64,000 nucleotides of DNA. Origin: Saccharothrix saharensis (GTDB taxonomy: Bacteria; Actinomycetota; Actinomycetes; Mycobacteriales; Pseudonocardiaceae). Position 1 is the stretch's first letter. Each line of letters begins with the position of its first letter. Location of the stretch: NCBI RefSeq assembly GCF_006716745.1, contig NZ_VFPP01000001.1, positions 3,596,001 to 3,660,000 of the forward strand, read 5' to 3'. The translations under genes were made by a program, and so were the position numbers. The notes beneath the pieces were generated by a model. It ran no database searches and was not told the DNA's origin. It saw only the letters and a list, made by a program, of their open reading frames with translations. Shown piece after piece: positions 1-9,245 of the stretch.

Positions 1-97
1 CCAGCCCGCGCAGGCTCACGTCCGCCAAGCCGTGCGACGCCAGGTGCTCGACGACCGCGGTGAGCAGGCGCTGACGTGCGGCCCCTTGTTCCGTCAT
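1..97 (-). CDS. TetR-type regulator, N-terminal fragment at window edge
   Basis: Only the first 32 codons are inside the window, starting at an ATG whose complement is at 95-97. The peptide begins MTEQGAARQRLLTAVVEHLA and continues to a serine-rich turn (ADVSLRGL), the usual layout of the first helix and the start of the helix-turn-helix of TetR repressors. The start codon abuts a tandem inverted repeat (98-127) that also covers the start of the divergent SRPBCC gene. That fits autoregulation and local control of the neighbour. The rest of the gene lies left of the window, so ligand and full family assignment cannot be judged. Confidence 0.6.
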   Translation of the reverse strand, partial: MTEQGAARQRLLTAVVEHLASHGLADVSLRGL

Positions 98-127
98 GTA
101 CCAAATGGTACATGTACCACATGGTAC
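98..127. promoter_or_regulatory. Tandem palindromic operator between TetR and SRPBCC genes
   Basis: Two nearly identical 14-bp palindromes, GTACCAAATGGTAC (98-111) and GTACCACATGGTAC (114-127), are separated by AT. They fill the whole space between the divergent TetR start (97) and the SRPBCC start (121, inside the second palindrome). Such twin sites are typical of TetR dimers binding cooperatively. Neither gene has room for a normal ribosome binding site, so one or both transcripts may be leaderless. Confidence 0.75.
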
Positions 128-555
128 AACGAGTGGACGTGCGGGTCCGCAGTGAAGCACCCCCGGAACGGGTTTACCGCCTGGTCGCGGACGGTTCGAC
201 GTGGCCGAGCTGGTCGCCGGTCGTGCGGTACGAGCGGGAACGGGCCGGTGACGCGAATGGGGTCGGCGAAGTGCGGGTATTCCACAACCAAGGCCGCAAG
301 GCGCTGACGAGGGAGGAGGTCGTCGAACTGACGCCGAACCGGCGGGTGGGCTACACCCTGCTCTCGGGTCTCGCCATCAGGGACTACCGGGCGTTCATCG
401 ACCTCACGCCGGACGGCGACGGGACCGCGATCCGCTGGCACTCGTCGTTCGAGCCGAAGGCGCGGGGGACGGGGTGGCTCTACCGCCTGGTGCTCCAAGC
501 CGTGATCTCGCGTTACGCCAAGGGCTTGGCCGCGCACGCCGCGGTGGGGAACTGA
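121..555 (+). CDS. SRPBCC (START-like) family protein
   Basis: A 144-residue protein with the layout of polyketide cyclase/dehydrase-like SRPBCC proteins. It opens with VRSEAPPERVYRLVADGS and W-x-S-W (cyclase-type alpha/beta start), has central strands ending in RWHSSFEPKARG, and a long C-terminal helix. The family forms a hydrophobic ligand cavity; the ligand here is unknown. ATG at 121 was chosen because it gives the usual short N-terminus; an ATG at 112 is in frame and would add three residues. The start lies inside the TetR-type operator, so the gene is probably repressed by the divergent regulator. No signal peptide or membrane segment is seen. Confidence 0.75.
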   Translation: MVQRVDVRVRSEAPPERVYRLVADGSTWPSWSPVVRYERERAGDANGVGEVRVFHNQGRKALTREEVVELTPNRRVGYTLLSGLAIRDYRAFIDLTPDGDGTAIRWHSSFEPKARGTGWLYRLVLQAVISRYAKGLAAHAAVGN

Positions 556-623
556 GGTTTTCCACACCCGGGTGTGCGGCAGGCTTCATGGCGACGGCAT
601 CGGCGCGTTCGTAACTTGGCATC

Positions 624-1244
624 ATGGACGTCGTCTCGTGGGTCACCGACATGATGGAAGCGCTCGGCGCGCCCGGCGCCGGGATCGCGATCGCGCTGGA
701 GAACCTGTTCCCGCCCCTGCCCAGCGAGCTGTTCCTGCCCCTGGCGGGCTTCACCGCGAGCCAGGGCAAGATGAACCTGCTCGCCGCGATCCTGTGGACC
801 ACCACCGGGTCGGTCGCCGGCGCGCTCGCGCTGTACTACCTCGGCGCACTGCTCGGTCGTGACCGGATCAGGGCCATCGCCCAACGCCTGCCGCTGGTCG
901 ACGTGTCCGATGTGGACCGCACCGAGCAGTGGTTCGCCCGGCACGGCAAGGCGACGGTGTTCTTCGGCCGCATGGTGCCGATCTTCCGCAGCCTCATCTC
1001 CATCCCCGCGGGCGTCGAGCGCATGCCCCTGCCCAGCTTCCTGCTGCTCACCGCGGCCGGCAGCCTGATCTGGAACTCCGCGCTCATCCTCGCCGGGTAC
1101 GTGCTGGGCGAGAACTACCACCTGATCGACCAGTACATGGGCGTCGTGTCGAAGGTCGTGATCGGCCTGGTCGTGGTGGCTGTCGCGTGGTTCGTCGTGT
1201 CACGCCTGTCCCGGCAGAAGAAGAAGGCTCAGACCCGCAAGTAG
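624..1244 (+). CDS. DedA family membrane protein (SNARE-associated/VTT domain)
   Basis: A 206-residue integral membrane protein. It has the DedA signature near residues 25-40 (ENLFPPLPSELFLPLAG), the conserved F-F-x-R-x-x-P-x-x-R-S motif around residue 112-125 (FFGRMVPIFRSLISIPAG), four to five hydrophobic segments, and a basic tail (RQKKKAQTRK). DedA proteins act in the cytoplasmic membrane and members have been linked to lipid carrier recycling and membrane potential; the exact role here is not shown by sequence. Its stop codon overlaps the 3' end of the convergent response regulator by 16 bp. ATG 624 is the only start preceding the first helix. Confidence 0.85.
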   Translation: MDVVSWVTDMMEALGAPGAGIAIALENLFPPLPSELFLPLAGFTASQGKMNLLAAILWTTTGSVAGALALYYLGALLGRDRIRAIAQRLPLVDVSDVDRTEQWFARHGKATVFFGRMVPIFRSLISIPAGVERMPLPSFLLLTAAGSLIWNSALILAGYVLGENYHLIDQYMGVVSKVVIGLVVVAVAWFVVSRLSRQKKKAQTRK

Positions 1245-1867
1245 CGCAGGATCGCCAGCACGCGCCGACTGTAGCCGTCCACATCGGACAGGCCGAGCTT
1301 GTCGAAGATCGAGTTGATGTGCTTCTCCACCGCGCTGCGCGACACGTGCAGGCGGGACCCGATGGCGTTGTTCGTGTGCCCCTCGGCCATGAGCCCCAGC
1401 ACCTGGCGCTCCCGCTCGGTCAGCACGTCCAGCGGGTGGCTCGTGCGGGCCAGCAGCCGCCGCACCACCTCCGGGTCGAACGCCACGTCGCCCGCGCCGA
1501 CCCGGCGCAACGCGTCGAGGAACTCCTCCACCTGCACGACGCGGTCCTTGAGCAGGTAGCCCACGCCGTCGGCGTGCTCGGTGAGCAGGTCGACGGCGTA
1601 GCGCTGCTCGACGTACTGCGACAGCACCAGCACACCGACACCGGGGAACCGCCGGCGGATCTCCAACGCGGCCTTCAGGCCCTCGTCGGAGTTCGTCGGC
1701 GGCATCCGCACGTCGGTCACCACGACGTCCGGCACGTGCGCCGCCACAGCACTGACCAGCGCTTCCGCGTCACCGACGGCGGCGAGCACGTCGTGCCCCT
1801 CCTCGACGAGCAGCCGCACGAGCCCTTCGCGCAGCAACGTCGAGTCCTCGGCCAGGATCACCCGCAC
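1229..1867 (-). CDS. NarL/LuxR-type response regulator
   Basis: A 212-residue two-component regulator. The receiver domain (1-120) has the acidic pair at E7-D8, the phospho-acceptor D52 (VVVTDVRMP), and the conserved lysine in YLLKDR. The C-terminal LuxR helix-turn-helix (about 145-205) contains LTERERQVLGLMAEG and HVSRSAVEKHINSIFDKLGL. The GTG start at 1867 sits inside the last codons of the upstream sensor kinase, whose TGA ends at 1858, so the two are translationally coupled. The pair is therefore a cognate system. The stimulus cannot be deduced. The 3' end is convergent with the DedA gene, with no room for a terminator between them. Confidence 0.92.
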   Translation of the reverse strand: MRVILAEDSTLLREGLVRLLVEEGHDVLAAVGDAEALVSAVAAHVPDVVVTDVRMPPTNSDEGLKAALEIRRRFPGVGVLVLSQYVEQRYAVDLLTEHADGVGYLLKDRVVQVEEFLDALRRVGAGDVAFDPEVVRRLLARTSHPLDVLTERERQVLGLMAEGHTNNAIGSRLHVSRSAVEKHINSIFDKLGLSDVDGYSRRVLAILRYLRV

Positions 1868-2931
1868 GGCACCTCCGCGGTGATCACCGTCGGGCCGCCG
1901 GCCGGGCTGGTCACGTCGAACGCGCCGTCCAGCGCGAGCACCCGCCGGGACAGCCCGGCCAGCCCACCGCCCGCCGGGTCGGCTCCCCCGACGCCGTCGT
2001 CCGCGATCCGCACCCGCACCGCGCCCTCCTCCTCGGTGACGTCCACGCCGATCATGGTCGCACCCGAGTGCTTGGCCGCGTTGGTCACCGCCTCGCACAC
2101 CACGAAGTACACGGCCGTCTCCACCTGCGGTGCGGCGGTCAGGGGCGCGCACCGGATGCGCACGGGGATCGCGGACCGGTCCGCCACCGCTTCCAGCGCC
2201 TCGACCAGCCCCGACGAGTCCAGCGCCGCCGGGTAGACCCGCCAGGCCACCTCGCGCAGGTCCTCCAGCACGTGCCGGGACTCCTCGTGCGCCTGGGCCA
2301 GCAGGGCGTCGGCGTGGTCGGGGTTGCGGCGGGCGCGGCCGAGCAGCATGCCCAGCGCGACCAGCCGCTGCTGCACGCCGTCGTGCAAGTCGCGCTCGAT
2401 GCGCCGCCGCTCGGCGTCCACCGCCGCCACGATGCCCGCCCGGCTCGCGGCCAGCTCGTCGATGCGCAGGCGCAGCAGCTCGGCCTCGCTCGGGCCGAGC
2501 CACCGCCGGGCGACCTTGCCCTCCAGCGCGACGACGCCGATGATGCCCTGCACCTCGATGTAGAGCAGGACCACGCCGATCGCCCCGGTCCACAGGAAGG
2601 CCGCCCAGCCGTCCGAGGGGTCCAGGCCGCTGCGCGGACCGCCCATGACCAACCGGTACGCCACGATCACGGCCATCGCCAGCCCGTAGAACAGCCAGGC
2701 CAGCACGAACCCGCCGAACAGCCCGACCGCCGACCGCACGGCCAGGTAGCGCACCGCCTGCTCCCGGGTCGGCTCGGCGCTGTCGATGCCGAGGAACGCC
2801 CGCAGCCGCCGCCGTTCCAACCCGGCCACGGCCACTGCCGCCTTCCGGGTGAACACCACGACGAACAGATCGACCAGCGCTGTTGCGAAGCCGAGCAACA
2901 ACCCGGCAACGACGCGCAACCCCCTGTGCAC
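1858..2931 (-). CDS. NarL-type sensor histidine kinase, membrane-bound
   Basis: A 357-residue kinase. Three hydrophobic segments occupy roughly residues 7-27, 68-93 and 110-137. They are followed by a HisKA_3 dimerisation box, AERRRIERDLHDGVQQRL, with the phospho-accepting His183, and a HATPase_c domain with N-box EAVTNAAKHSGA and G-box DDGVGGADPAGGGLAGL. The GTG at 2931 was chosen because it directly precedes the first membrane helix and upstream sequence is charged and non-conserved. It overlaps the downstream response regulator and is divergent from the StyA-like oxygenase; both genes share a promoter region of about 67 bp. No periplasmic sensor domain is evident, so the signal is probably sensed in or at the membrane. 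Confidence 0.9.
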   Translation of the reverse strand: MHRGLRVVAGLLLGFATALVDLFVVVFTRKAAVAVAGLERRRLRAFLGIDSAEPTREQAVRYLAVRSAVGLFGGFVLAWLFYGLAMAVIVAYRLVMGGPRSGLDPSDGWAAFLWTGAIGVVLLYIEVQGIIGVVALEGKVARRWLGPSEAELLRLRIDELAASRAGIVAAVDAERRRIERDLHDGVQQRLVALGMLLGRARRNPDHADALLAQAHEESRHVLEDLREVAWRVYPAALDSSGLVEALEAVADRSAIPVRIRCAPLTAAPQVETAVYFVVCEAVTNAAKHSGATMIGVDVTEEEGAVRVRIADDGVGGADPAGGGLAGLSRRVLALDGAFDVTSPAGGPTVITAEVPCG

Positions 2932-2998
2932 CTCGCCGAGGCTAGTAGACCCGATTGAGCTATTGGCCTGCGCACAGCGGCTGCCGAGGATCTCTGGT

Positions 2999-4330
2999 GT
3001 GGGCACAATCGCGGTCATCGGCGCAGGTCAGGCGGGCCTCGTGTTGTCGGCGGCGCTCTTGCGCGCCGGATGGCGGGTCACCCTCTACTCCGACCGGACG
3101 GCGGACGACCACCTCGACGACCGCGGCCGGCCGACCGCCTGCCTGTTCGGCGACCAGGTCGAGTACGAGGCCGACCTGGGCCTGTCCCTCTGGCCCGAGG
3201 CGTCCCGGGTGCGGCGCATCCACCTCGACCTGTTCACGGACGACCGCTCGTTGGCGTTCTCCGTCGACGCGCCGCTGCGCAAGCCCGCGCTGGCCGTGGA
3301 CCAGCGGTTGAAGTTCTCCGCCGGGCTGCGGGAGGTGGAGCGGCGGGGTGCGTCGGTGGTGATCGGCACGGTCGGCGTGGACGACTTGGACCGGTTGGCG
3401 GCGTCGCACGACCTGGTCGTCGTCACGGCCGGGCACAAGTCGCTGACCGGCCTGTTCGAACGCGACCCGGTCAGGTCGGTGCACTCGGAGCCGCAGCGCA
3501 GCCTGTTCATGGTCAACATCCACGGCTACGACATGGCCGCGCGGCCCGAGCACCGGGAGGGGGTGTTCTCGTTCTTGCCGGGCACGCTGGAGGTGTTCTG
3601 GATCCCGTTCTTCGACAAGGACGTCGGCGAGTCGCGCAGCATCGTGGTGGAGGCGACTCCGGGTGGCCGCGGCGACCGGTTCGGCGACGTGACCTCGGCC
3701 GACGAGGGGCTGGAGGTGCTGAAGTCCGTGGTGGACGACCTGTTCCCGCACGAGTCGGAGTTCCTGCGGCCCGCGCGCGCCACCAGCCCGGTGACGTGGA
3801 TCAAGGGCCAGATCGTGCCGGTGGTGCGCAAGCCGGTGGCCGTGCTGCCGTCCGGCCGACACGTGCTGGGCCTCGGCGACGCCGTCGTGCTCAACGACCC
3901 GCTGGCGGGCCAGGGCGCGAACAACGCCACCCGGATGGCGCGGTTCTTCGCCGAGGAGCTGGCCGCGCACGAGGGGCCGTTCACCGCGGCGTGGCTGACC
4001 GAGCGGTTCGACGAGTGGTGGGAGCGCGGCTGCTACACCAGCGACTTCTCCAACGGCCTGCTCGCGCCGCTCAACGACGAGCAGAAGACCGTGATGCTGG
4101 CCGCGTCACGCCGGGAGGACATCGGCGAGCAGCTGTGGGAGGGGTTCAACGACCCGTCCTCGCTGTTCCCCTGGTTCTTCGACGCGGCGGCCACCCGCGA
4201 GTTCCTGGCCCGGCGCAACGTGGGCAGGCTGGACCTGCTGCGCTACAAGCTGGGCGTCGGCGCGAACCTGCTCGGCCAGAAGGCGTCGCGCCTGTTCAGG
4301 CGGCCTCTCGGCGGGACAGCGACGCCTTGA
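2999..4330 (+). CDS. StyA-like FAD-dependent monooxygenase
   Basis: A 443-residue flavoprotein beginning VGTIAVIGAGQAGLVLSAAL, the dinucleotide-binding GxGxxG of group E (styrene monooxygenase type) flavoproteins. A second flavin-contact motif, GLGDAVVLNDPLAGQGAN, lies near residues 290-310. StyA enzymes epoxidise alkenes with FADH2 supplied by a separate reductase; no StyB-type reductase is adjacent, so electrons would come from elsewhere. The GTG at 2999 gives the Rossmann fold at the very N-terminus. It is divergent from the sensor kinase and convergent with the FMO gene, with a 35-bp overlap at the 3' ends. Members of this group are often annotated only as putative alanine-phosphoribitol/FAD-binding proteins; the substrate is unknown. 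Confidence 0.8.
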   Translation: MGTIAVIGAGQAGLVLSAALLRAGWRVTLYSDRTADDHLDDRGRPTACLFGDQVEYEADLGLSLWPEASRVRRIHLDLFTDDRSLAFSVDAPLRKPALAVDQRLKFSAGLREVERRGASVVIGTVGVDDLDRLAASHDLVVVTAGHKSLTGLFERDPVRSVHSEPQRSLFMVNIHGYDMAARPEHREGVFSFLPGTLEVFWIPFFDKDVGESRSIVVEATPGGRGDRFGDVTSADEGLEVLKSVVDDLFPHESEFLRPARATSPVTWIKGQIVPVVRKPVAVLPSGRHVLGLGDAVVLNDPLAGQGANNATRMARFFAEELAAHEGPFTAAWLTERFDEWWERGCYTSDFSNGLLAPLNDEQKTVMLAASRREDIGEQLWEGFNDPSSLFPWFFDAAATREFLARRNVGRLDLLRYKLGVGANLLGQKASRLFRRPLGGTATP

Positions 4331-5336
4331 TCTCCCGCGCCGCCGCACGGCCCGCCCTGGTGGCGCCGACCGTGCTGGCCGACGGCCCGTAGCCGACGAG
4401 GTGCACGCGCGGGTCCGCCACGACCCTGGTGCCGTCGAGCCCGATGCCACCGCCGGGCCCGCGCAGGCGCAGCGGTGCGAGGTGGTCGAGGGCGGCGCGG
4501 AACCCGGTCGCCCACAGGATGGCGTCGACGTGCTCGTGCGTGCCGTCGGGCCAGACCACGCCGTCCTCGGTGATCCGCTCGAACACCGGCCGCCGGTCCA
4601 GCACGCCGGTCCGGAGGGCGTCGCGGACGGCCGGGGTGAGGTTCAGCCCGGTCACGCTGACCACGCTGCGGGGCGGCAACCCCTGCCGGACCCGTTCGTC
4701 GACCTTGGCGACCACGGCACGGCCCAGTTCCGGCGTGAACGGCTCGTCGAAGAACTCCGGCTCCCGGCGCGTCGCCCAGGTGGTGCGGGCGGCGTACCGG
4801 TCGATCTCCAGCAACTGCTGCACCGCGGACGTGCCGCCACCGACCACCACCACGTGCTGCCCGGTGAACTCCTCGGGACCCCGGTACTGCGAGGAGTGCA
4901 GCTGACGGCCCCGGAACAGCTCCTGACCGGGGTAGCGGGGCCAGAACGGGCGGGTCCACGTGCCGGTGGCGTTGACCAGCGCGCGGGTCTCCCAGGCGCC
5001 GTGGTCGGTCTCGACGCGCAGCAGCCCGCCGTGGTCGCGGACGGCGTGCACGCGTACCGGCCGCCGCACGTCGAGGCCGTTGCGGCGTTCGAAGTCGGCG
5101 AAGTACGCGGGCAGCACCTCGTTGGCGGGCGCGGTCGGGTCCGGCTCGGCGAACGGCATGCCCGGCAGGTCGTGGATGCCGTGCACGGTCGCCATCCGCA
5201 GCGTCGGCCAGCGGTGCCGCCACGCGCCGCCCGGACCCCCGTCGGCGTCCAGCACGACGTGGTCGAGGTTCGCGCGCTTGAGGAAGTAGGCCGCGGACAA
5301 CCCCGCCTGACCTGCACCGACGACCACGACGTCCAT
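4296..5336 (-). CDS. Flavin-containing monooxygenase-like NAD(P)/FAD oxidoreductase
   Basis: A 346-residue protein with an FAD-binding GAGQAG (7-12), the FMO fingerprint F-x-G-x3-H-x3-Y at residues 141-151 ([11 protein letters not shown]), an NADPH-binding [10 protein letters not shown] (about 162-171), and the ATGF motif near the C-terminus. These place it in the FMO/CzcO-like family, which uses NADPH and O2 to oxygenate soft nucleophiles or ketones. ATG 5336 is chosen because the Rossmann motif starts there. It is divergent from the luciferase-like gene (94-bp gap) and overlaps the StyA-like gene tail to tail. The substrate is not evident. Confidence 0.85.
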   Translation of the reverse strand: MDVVVVGAGQAGLSAAYFLKRANLDHVVLDADGGPGGAWRHRWPTLRMATVHGIHDLPGMPFAEPDPTAPANEVLPAYFADFERRNGLDVRRPVRVHAVRDHGGLLRVETDHGAWETRALVNATGTWTRPFWPRYPGQELFRGRQLHSSQYRGPEEFTGQHVVVVGGGTSAVQQLLEIDRYAARTTWATRREPEFFDEPFTPELGRAVVAKVDERVRQGLPPRSVVSVTGLNLTPAVRDALRTGVLDRRPVFERITEDGVVWPDGTHEHVDAILWATGFRAALDHLAPLRLRGPGGGIGLDGTRVVADPRVHLVGYGPSASTVGATRAGRAAAREIKASLSRREAA

Positions 5337-5430
5337 GTCATGGACAACGCCGGCGCACGGCCGGGCGCTTCCCGGTGTCGCGACCGTCACACCAGGAAGG
5401 CTTTCGAGGTCTTCGGCGTTGGTCGAAGGC

Positions 5431-6474
5431 ATGAGTCGACTTCACGACGTGCCGCTGTCCGCCCTCGACCTCGCCACGGTCACCACGGCGACGGACGCGC
5501 GCACGGCGCTGAGGCACACGCGTGAGCTGGCCCAGCACGTCGAACGGCTCGGCTTCACCCGGTTCTGGCTGGCCGAGCACCACAACATGCCCGGTGTCGC
5601 CAGCTCCTCCCCCGCGATCCTCATCGGCCACGTCGCCGACGCCACCACCACGCTGCGCGTCGGCTCGGGCGGCGTGATGCTGCCCAACCACCCGCCGCTG
5701 GTCGTGGCCGAGCAGTTCGGCACGCTGTCCGCCCTGCACCCCGGCCGCATCGACCTGGGCATCGGCCGCGCGCCCGGCACGGACCAGCGCACCGCCCGCG
5801 CGTTGCGCCGGACCACCGGCCCTCTCTCGGTGGACGACTTCCCGCAGCAGCTCAGCGAGCTGACCGGGTACTTCAACGGCACCGAGGAGCTCAACGCGAT
5901 GCCCGCCGAGGGCAACAAGCCGGACCTGTTCCTGCTCGGGTCGAGCGGGTACAGCGCGCAGGTCGCGGGGCTGCTCGGGCTGCCGTTCGCGTTCGCCCAC
6001 CACTTCAGCGCGGAGAACACGCTGCCCGCGCTGGCGCTGTACCGCGAGCGGTTCCGGCCCTCCGAGCGGCTCGCGGAGCCGTACGCGCTGGTCTGCGCCT
6101 CGGTGGTGGTGGCCGACACCGACGAGCAGGCGCTGCACATCGCCGGTCCCGGCGCGCTCGCGTTCGTCAAGCTGCGCAGCGGGCGGCCCGGTCCGCTGGC
6201 CACGTCCCAGGAGGCCGCCGACTACCCGTACACCGACGTCGAGCGGCTGATCTTCGAGGACCGGCTCGCGTCGCAGGTCATCGGCTCGCCGCGGACGGTC
6301 GCGGCGGAGCTGGAGCGGCTGCTGGAGGACACGGTGGCCGACGAGCTGATGGTCACCACGATGGTGGCCGAGCAGTCCGACCGGCTCCGGTCTTACGAGC
6401 TGCTGGCCGAACTCGCGGGACGTTCGCCCGTCCAGGGTTCGTCCGAACGGGTGAAGACTGAAGTAGAGGTGTAG
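5431..6474 (+). CDS. Luciferase-like (LLM class) flavin-dependent oxidoreductase
   Basis: A 347-residue TIM-barrel protein of the bacterial luciferase superfamily (MsnO8-like group). It opens [11 protein letters not shown], carries [20 protein letters not shown] near residue 45-65, [20 protein letters not shown] near 85, and the family's [13 protein letters not shown] near 110. These enzymes use reduced FMN and O2. ATG 5431 lies just upstream of the first strand. It sits beside two other flavin monooxygenases, but no dedicated flavin reductase is adjacent. The function within a pathway cannot be stated. Confidence 0.88.
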   Translation: MSRLHDVPLSALDLATVTTATDARTALRHTRELAQHVERLGFTRFWLAEHHNMPGVASSSPAILIGHVADATTTLRVGSGGVMLPNHPPLVVAEQFGTLSALHPGRIDLGIGRAPGTDQRTARALRRTTGPLSVDDFPQQLSELTGYFNGTEELNAMPAEGNKPDLFLLGSSGYSAQVAGLLGLPFAFAHHFSAENTLPALALYRERFRPSERLAEPYALVCASVVVADTDEQALHIAGPGALAFVKLRSGRPGPLATSQEAADYPYTDVERLIFEDRLASQVIGSPRTVAAELERLLEDTVADELMVTTMVAEQSDRLRSYELLAELAGRSPVQGSSERVKTEVEV

Positions 6475-6505
6475 CGATTCGGCCACGGGCCGCGATGATC
6501 GTAGT

Positions 6506-6533
6506 GGAGCGCGCACGCCCCCCGACGCGCTCC
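6506..6533. terminator. Hairpin downstream of luciferase-like gene
   Basis: GGAGCGCG (6506-6513) pairs with CGCGCTCC (6526-6533) across a 12-nt loop, 32 bp after the stop codon. There is no T-run, as is usual for hairpin terminators in high-GC actinomycetes. It is a plausible terminator for the gene ending at 6474. Confidence 0.45.
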
Positions 6534-6575
6534 CCAACTTCCGGGCGATCCGCTCGCCCGGTGCTCGGCCGCCGA

Positions 6576-6616
6576 CCCGCGTGGGCGCCTGCCAGGTGTG
6601 GTGCCGCCCACGCGGG
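6576..6616. promoter_or_regulatory. 12-bp inverted repeat in the leader region of the lipoprotein gene
   Basis: CCCGCGTGGGCG (6576-6587) and CGCCCACGCGGG (6605-6616) are perfect complements with a 17-nt loop. The element sits about 140 bp before the lipoprotein start in an otherwise empty 285-bp gap (6475-6759). It could be a second terminator, a structured leader or an operator; nothing else recognisable is in the gap. Confidence 0.35.
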
Positions 6617-6759
6617 CAGCCGTGCGTCATCACGGGTTGGCCACAGGCAGGCACCAGGTGCGAATCAAGGGCCTGGTTCGGCCACCGAGCACCCCCCGGC
6701 ACCGTCATGGTGGTGGCAGTCGCAGTCAAGCCCACCGCCGGGGCGGGAAGGGGAGGTTC

Positions 6760-7290
6760 GTGAAGTTCGCCAGACTGGCCGTCGGCGTGTGCCTCGGCCT
6801 GGCAATGGCGGGATGTGCGGACCCCTCCGACATTTCCACGCCCCCCGGGCCGTCCGCGGTGGCCGAGCAGCGCGGTGACGCGCCGTCGTCGGCCGGGTCC
6901 ACCGCCTTCGGCACGCAGCGCGTGTGGGGCAACGGCATGGCCGTGACCGTGCAGCCGCCCACGTCGCTCAAGCCGAGCGACACATCGTTCCCGCAGTCGC
7001 CGCGCACCGCCGTGTTCACCCTGACGGTGGTCAACGGCACCAAGACCGCCTACCGCACCAGCCAGCTGTCGCTGCGTGCGTTCGTCGACGGCGCGCCGGT
7101 CGCCGAGGTGCGCGACTCCGTGCAGGGGCTCAACGGCGTCGGCGCGGGGGTCACCGAGGTGGCACCCGGCGCGGAGACCGTGCTGACGGTGGCGTTCGCC
7201 GTGCCCGCCGAGCCCGTGCGGCTGCGGTTGGTGGTCGAGCCGAACGGTGCCAACCAGGAGCCCAGCGCGACGTTCGAGGGCGTGGCCTGA
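6760..7290 (+). CDS. Secreted lipoprotein, DUF4352-like
   Basis: A 176-residue protein starting at a GTG preceded by GGGAGG. It has a short basic N-terminus, a hydrophobic stretch, and a lipobox LAMAGC at about residues 17-22, so it should be lipidated and anchored outside the membrane. The mature part is a linker rich in Pro/Ser/Ala followed by an immunoglobulin-like beta domain with FTLTVVNGTKTAYRTSQLSL and a LTVAFAVPAEPVRLRLVVEP end. This resembles DUF4352/DUF11-type ligand-free beta sandwiches of actinobacterial lipoproteins. No enzymatic motif is seen. It lies 19 bp before bcp and may share a transcript with it. Confidence 0.7.
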   Translation: MKFARLAVGVCLGLAMAGCADPSDISTPPGPSAVAEQRGDAPSSAGSTAFGTQRVWGNGMAVTVQPPTSLKPSDTSFPQSPRTAVFTLTVVNGTKTAYRTSQLSLRAFVDGAPVAEVRDSVQGLNGVGAGVTEVAPGAETVLTVAFAVPAEPVRLRLVVEPNGANQEPSATFEGVA

Positions 7291-7309
7291 CCTTGTAGCG
7301 TCTGGGGCC

Positions 7310-7783
7310 ATGACCGAGCAGAAGCGCCTGTCCCCGGGCGACCAGGCCCCGGCGTTCACGCTGCCCGACAGCGAGGGCAAGCCCGTCTCGCTTTCCGACT
7401 ACCTCGGCCGCTCCGTGGTCGTCTACTTCTACCCGGCCGCGGGCACGCCGGGCTGCACCAAGCAGGCGTGCGACTTCCGCGACAGCATCGGCGACCTGGC
7501 GACGTCGGGCTACGACGTCGTCGGCATCTCGCCGGACAAGCCGGAGAAGCTGGCCGCGTTCGCCGCCGCGGAAGGCCTGAACTTCCCGCTGCTGTCCGAC
7601 GTGGACCGCAAGGTGCTGGCCGAGTGGGGCGCGTTCGGGGAGAAGCAGAACTACGGCCGGACCGTCCTGGGCGTGATCCGCTCGACGTTCCTGGTCGACC
7701 CCGAGGGCAAGGTCAAGAAGGCCATGTACAACGTCCGCGCCACCGGCCACGTGGCCAAGCTGCTGCGCGAACTGCCCGCCTGA
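7310..7783 (+). CDS. bcp: Thioredoxin-dependent peroxiredoxin, Bcp/PrxQ type
   Basis: A 157-residue thiol peroxidase. PAFTLPDSEGKPVSLSDYLG precedes the active-site segment AAGTPGCTKQACDFRD, where the first Cys is peroxidatic and the second, five residues later, is the resolving Cys of the atypical 2-Cys PrxQ subgroup. The conserved GISPD and SDVDRKV segments follow. It reduces H2O2 and organic peroxides in the cytoplasm using thioredoxin. The ATG at 7310 has the normal N-terminus. Convergent with rdgB; a hairpin at 7797-7821 separates them. Confidence 0.93.
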   Translation: MTEQKRLSPGDQAPAFTLPDSEGKPVSLSDYLGRSVVVYFYPAAGTPGCTKQACDFRDSIGDLATSGYDVVGISPDKPEKLAAFAAAEGLNFPLLSDVDRKVLAEWGAFGEKQNYGRTVLGVIRSTFLVDPEGKVKKAMYNVRATGHVAKLLRELPA

Positions 7784-7796
7784 TCCCGACGGAGTG

Positions 7797-7821
7797 GCCC
7801 GCCGTGCGGTGCGCGGCGGGC
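7797..7821. terminator. Bidirectional hairpin between bcp and rdgB
   Basis: GCCCGCCG (7797-7804) pairs with CGGCGGGC (7814-7821) around a 9-nt loop. It lies exactly between the stop codons of the convergent bcp (7783) and rdgB (7828) genes, so it can serve both. Confidence 0.6.
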
Positions 7822-7827
7822 TCCTGG

Positions 7828-8426
7828 CTACTTCGCCAGCTCGCGCAGGTGCGGGAGGAGCAGGCGCAGGGCGCGGCCGCGGTGGGAGAGGGCGTCCTTC
7901 TCGTCCGGGGTCAGTTCGGCGGACGTCACGTCGTGGCCTTCGGGGCGGAAGATCGGGTCGTAGCCGAAGCCGTTCCCGCCGGCCGGTTCGCGGGTGATCG
8001 TGCCGCGCCACTCGCCGCGCACGACGGTCTCCGCGTCGGGGCCCGCCACGAACGCGGCCGTGCAGACGAAGGCCGCGCCGCGGCGCTCGTCCGGGACGTC
8101 GCGCAGTTGGCCCAAGACCAGGTCGAGGTTGGCCTGGTCGTCGCCGTGCCGGCCGGACCAGCGGGCCGAGAGGACGCCCGGCATGCCGTTGAGGGCGTCG
8201 ATGGCGATGCCGGAGTCGTCCGCGACCGACGGCAGGCCGGTGGCGTTGAACGCGTCACGGGCCTTGGCCAGGGCGTTGCCCTCGAACGTCGGGTCGGTCT
8301 CCGGCGCCTCCGGGAACTCCGGCACGTCGTCCAGGCCGACGACCTCGATCCCCGCCAGCCCCTCGGCCAGCAGGATGCGGCGCAGTTCGCCGAGCTTCTT
8401 CTTGTTCCGCGACGCGAGCAGCAGCT

Positions 8427-8430
<4 letters not shown>
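7828..8430 (-). CDS. rdgB: RdgB/HAM1 non-canonical purine NTP pyrophosphatase
   Basis: A 200-residue Ham1-fold enzyme that hydrolyses dITP, XTP and related nucleotides to monophosphates, keeping deaminated purines out of nucleic acids. Visible motifs are [18 protein letters not shown] at the N-terminus (SxNxxK), [13 protein letters not shown], the catalytic [12 protein letters not shown] with adjacent aspartates, and [12 protein letters not shown] near the C-terminus. The GTG at 8430 overlaps the rph stop in a GTGA arrangement, giving the conserved rph-rdgB pair also found in mycobacteria. Confidence 0.95.
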
Positions 8431-9191
<761 letters not shown>

Positions 9192-9245
9192 GGCACTACC
9201 CTATGTCGCTGAACCCGGGAGCGACCCACCGGCGTAGGGAGAGGC

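Noticed and set aside
5338..7380. Minus-strand open frame of 680 codons opposite the luciferase-like and lipoprotein genes
   Set aside because: Shadow frame; no motif, and its interior would require reading through two intergenic hairpins.
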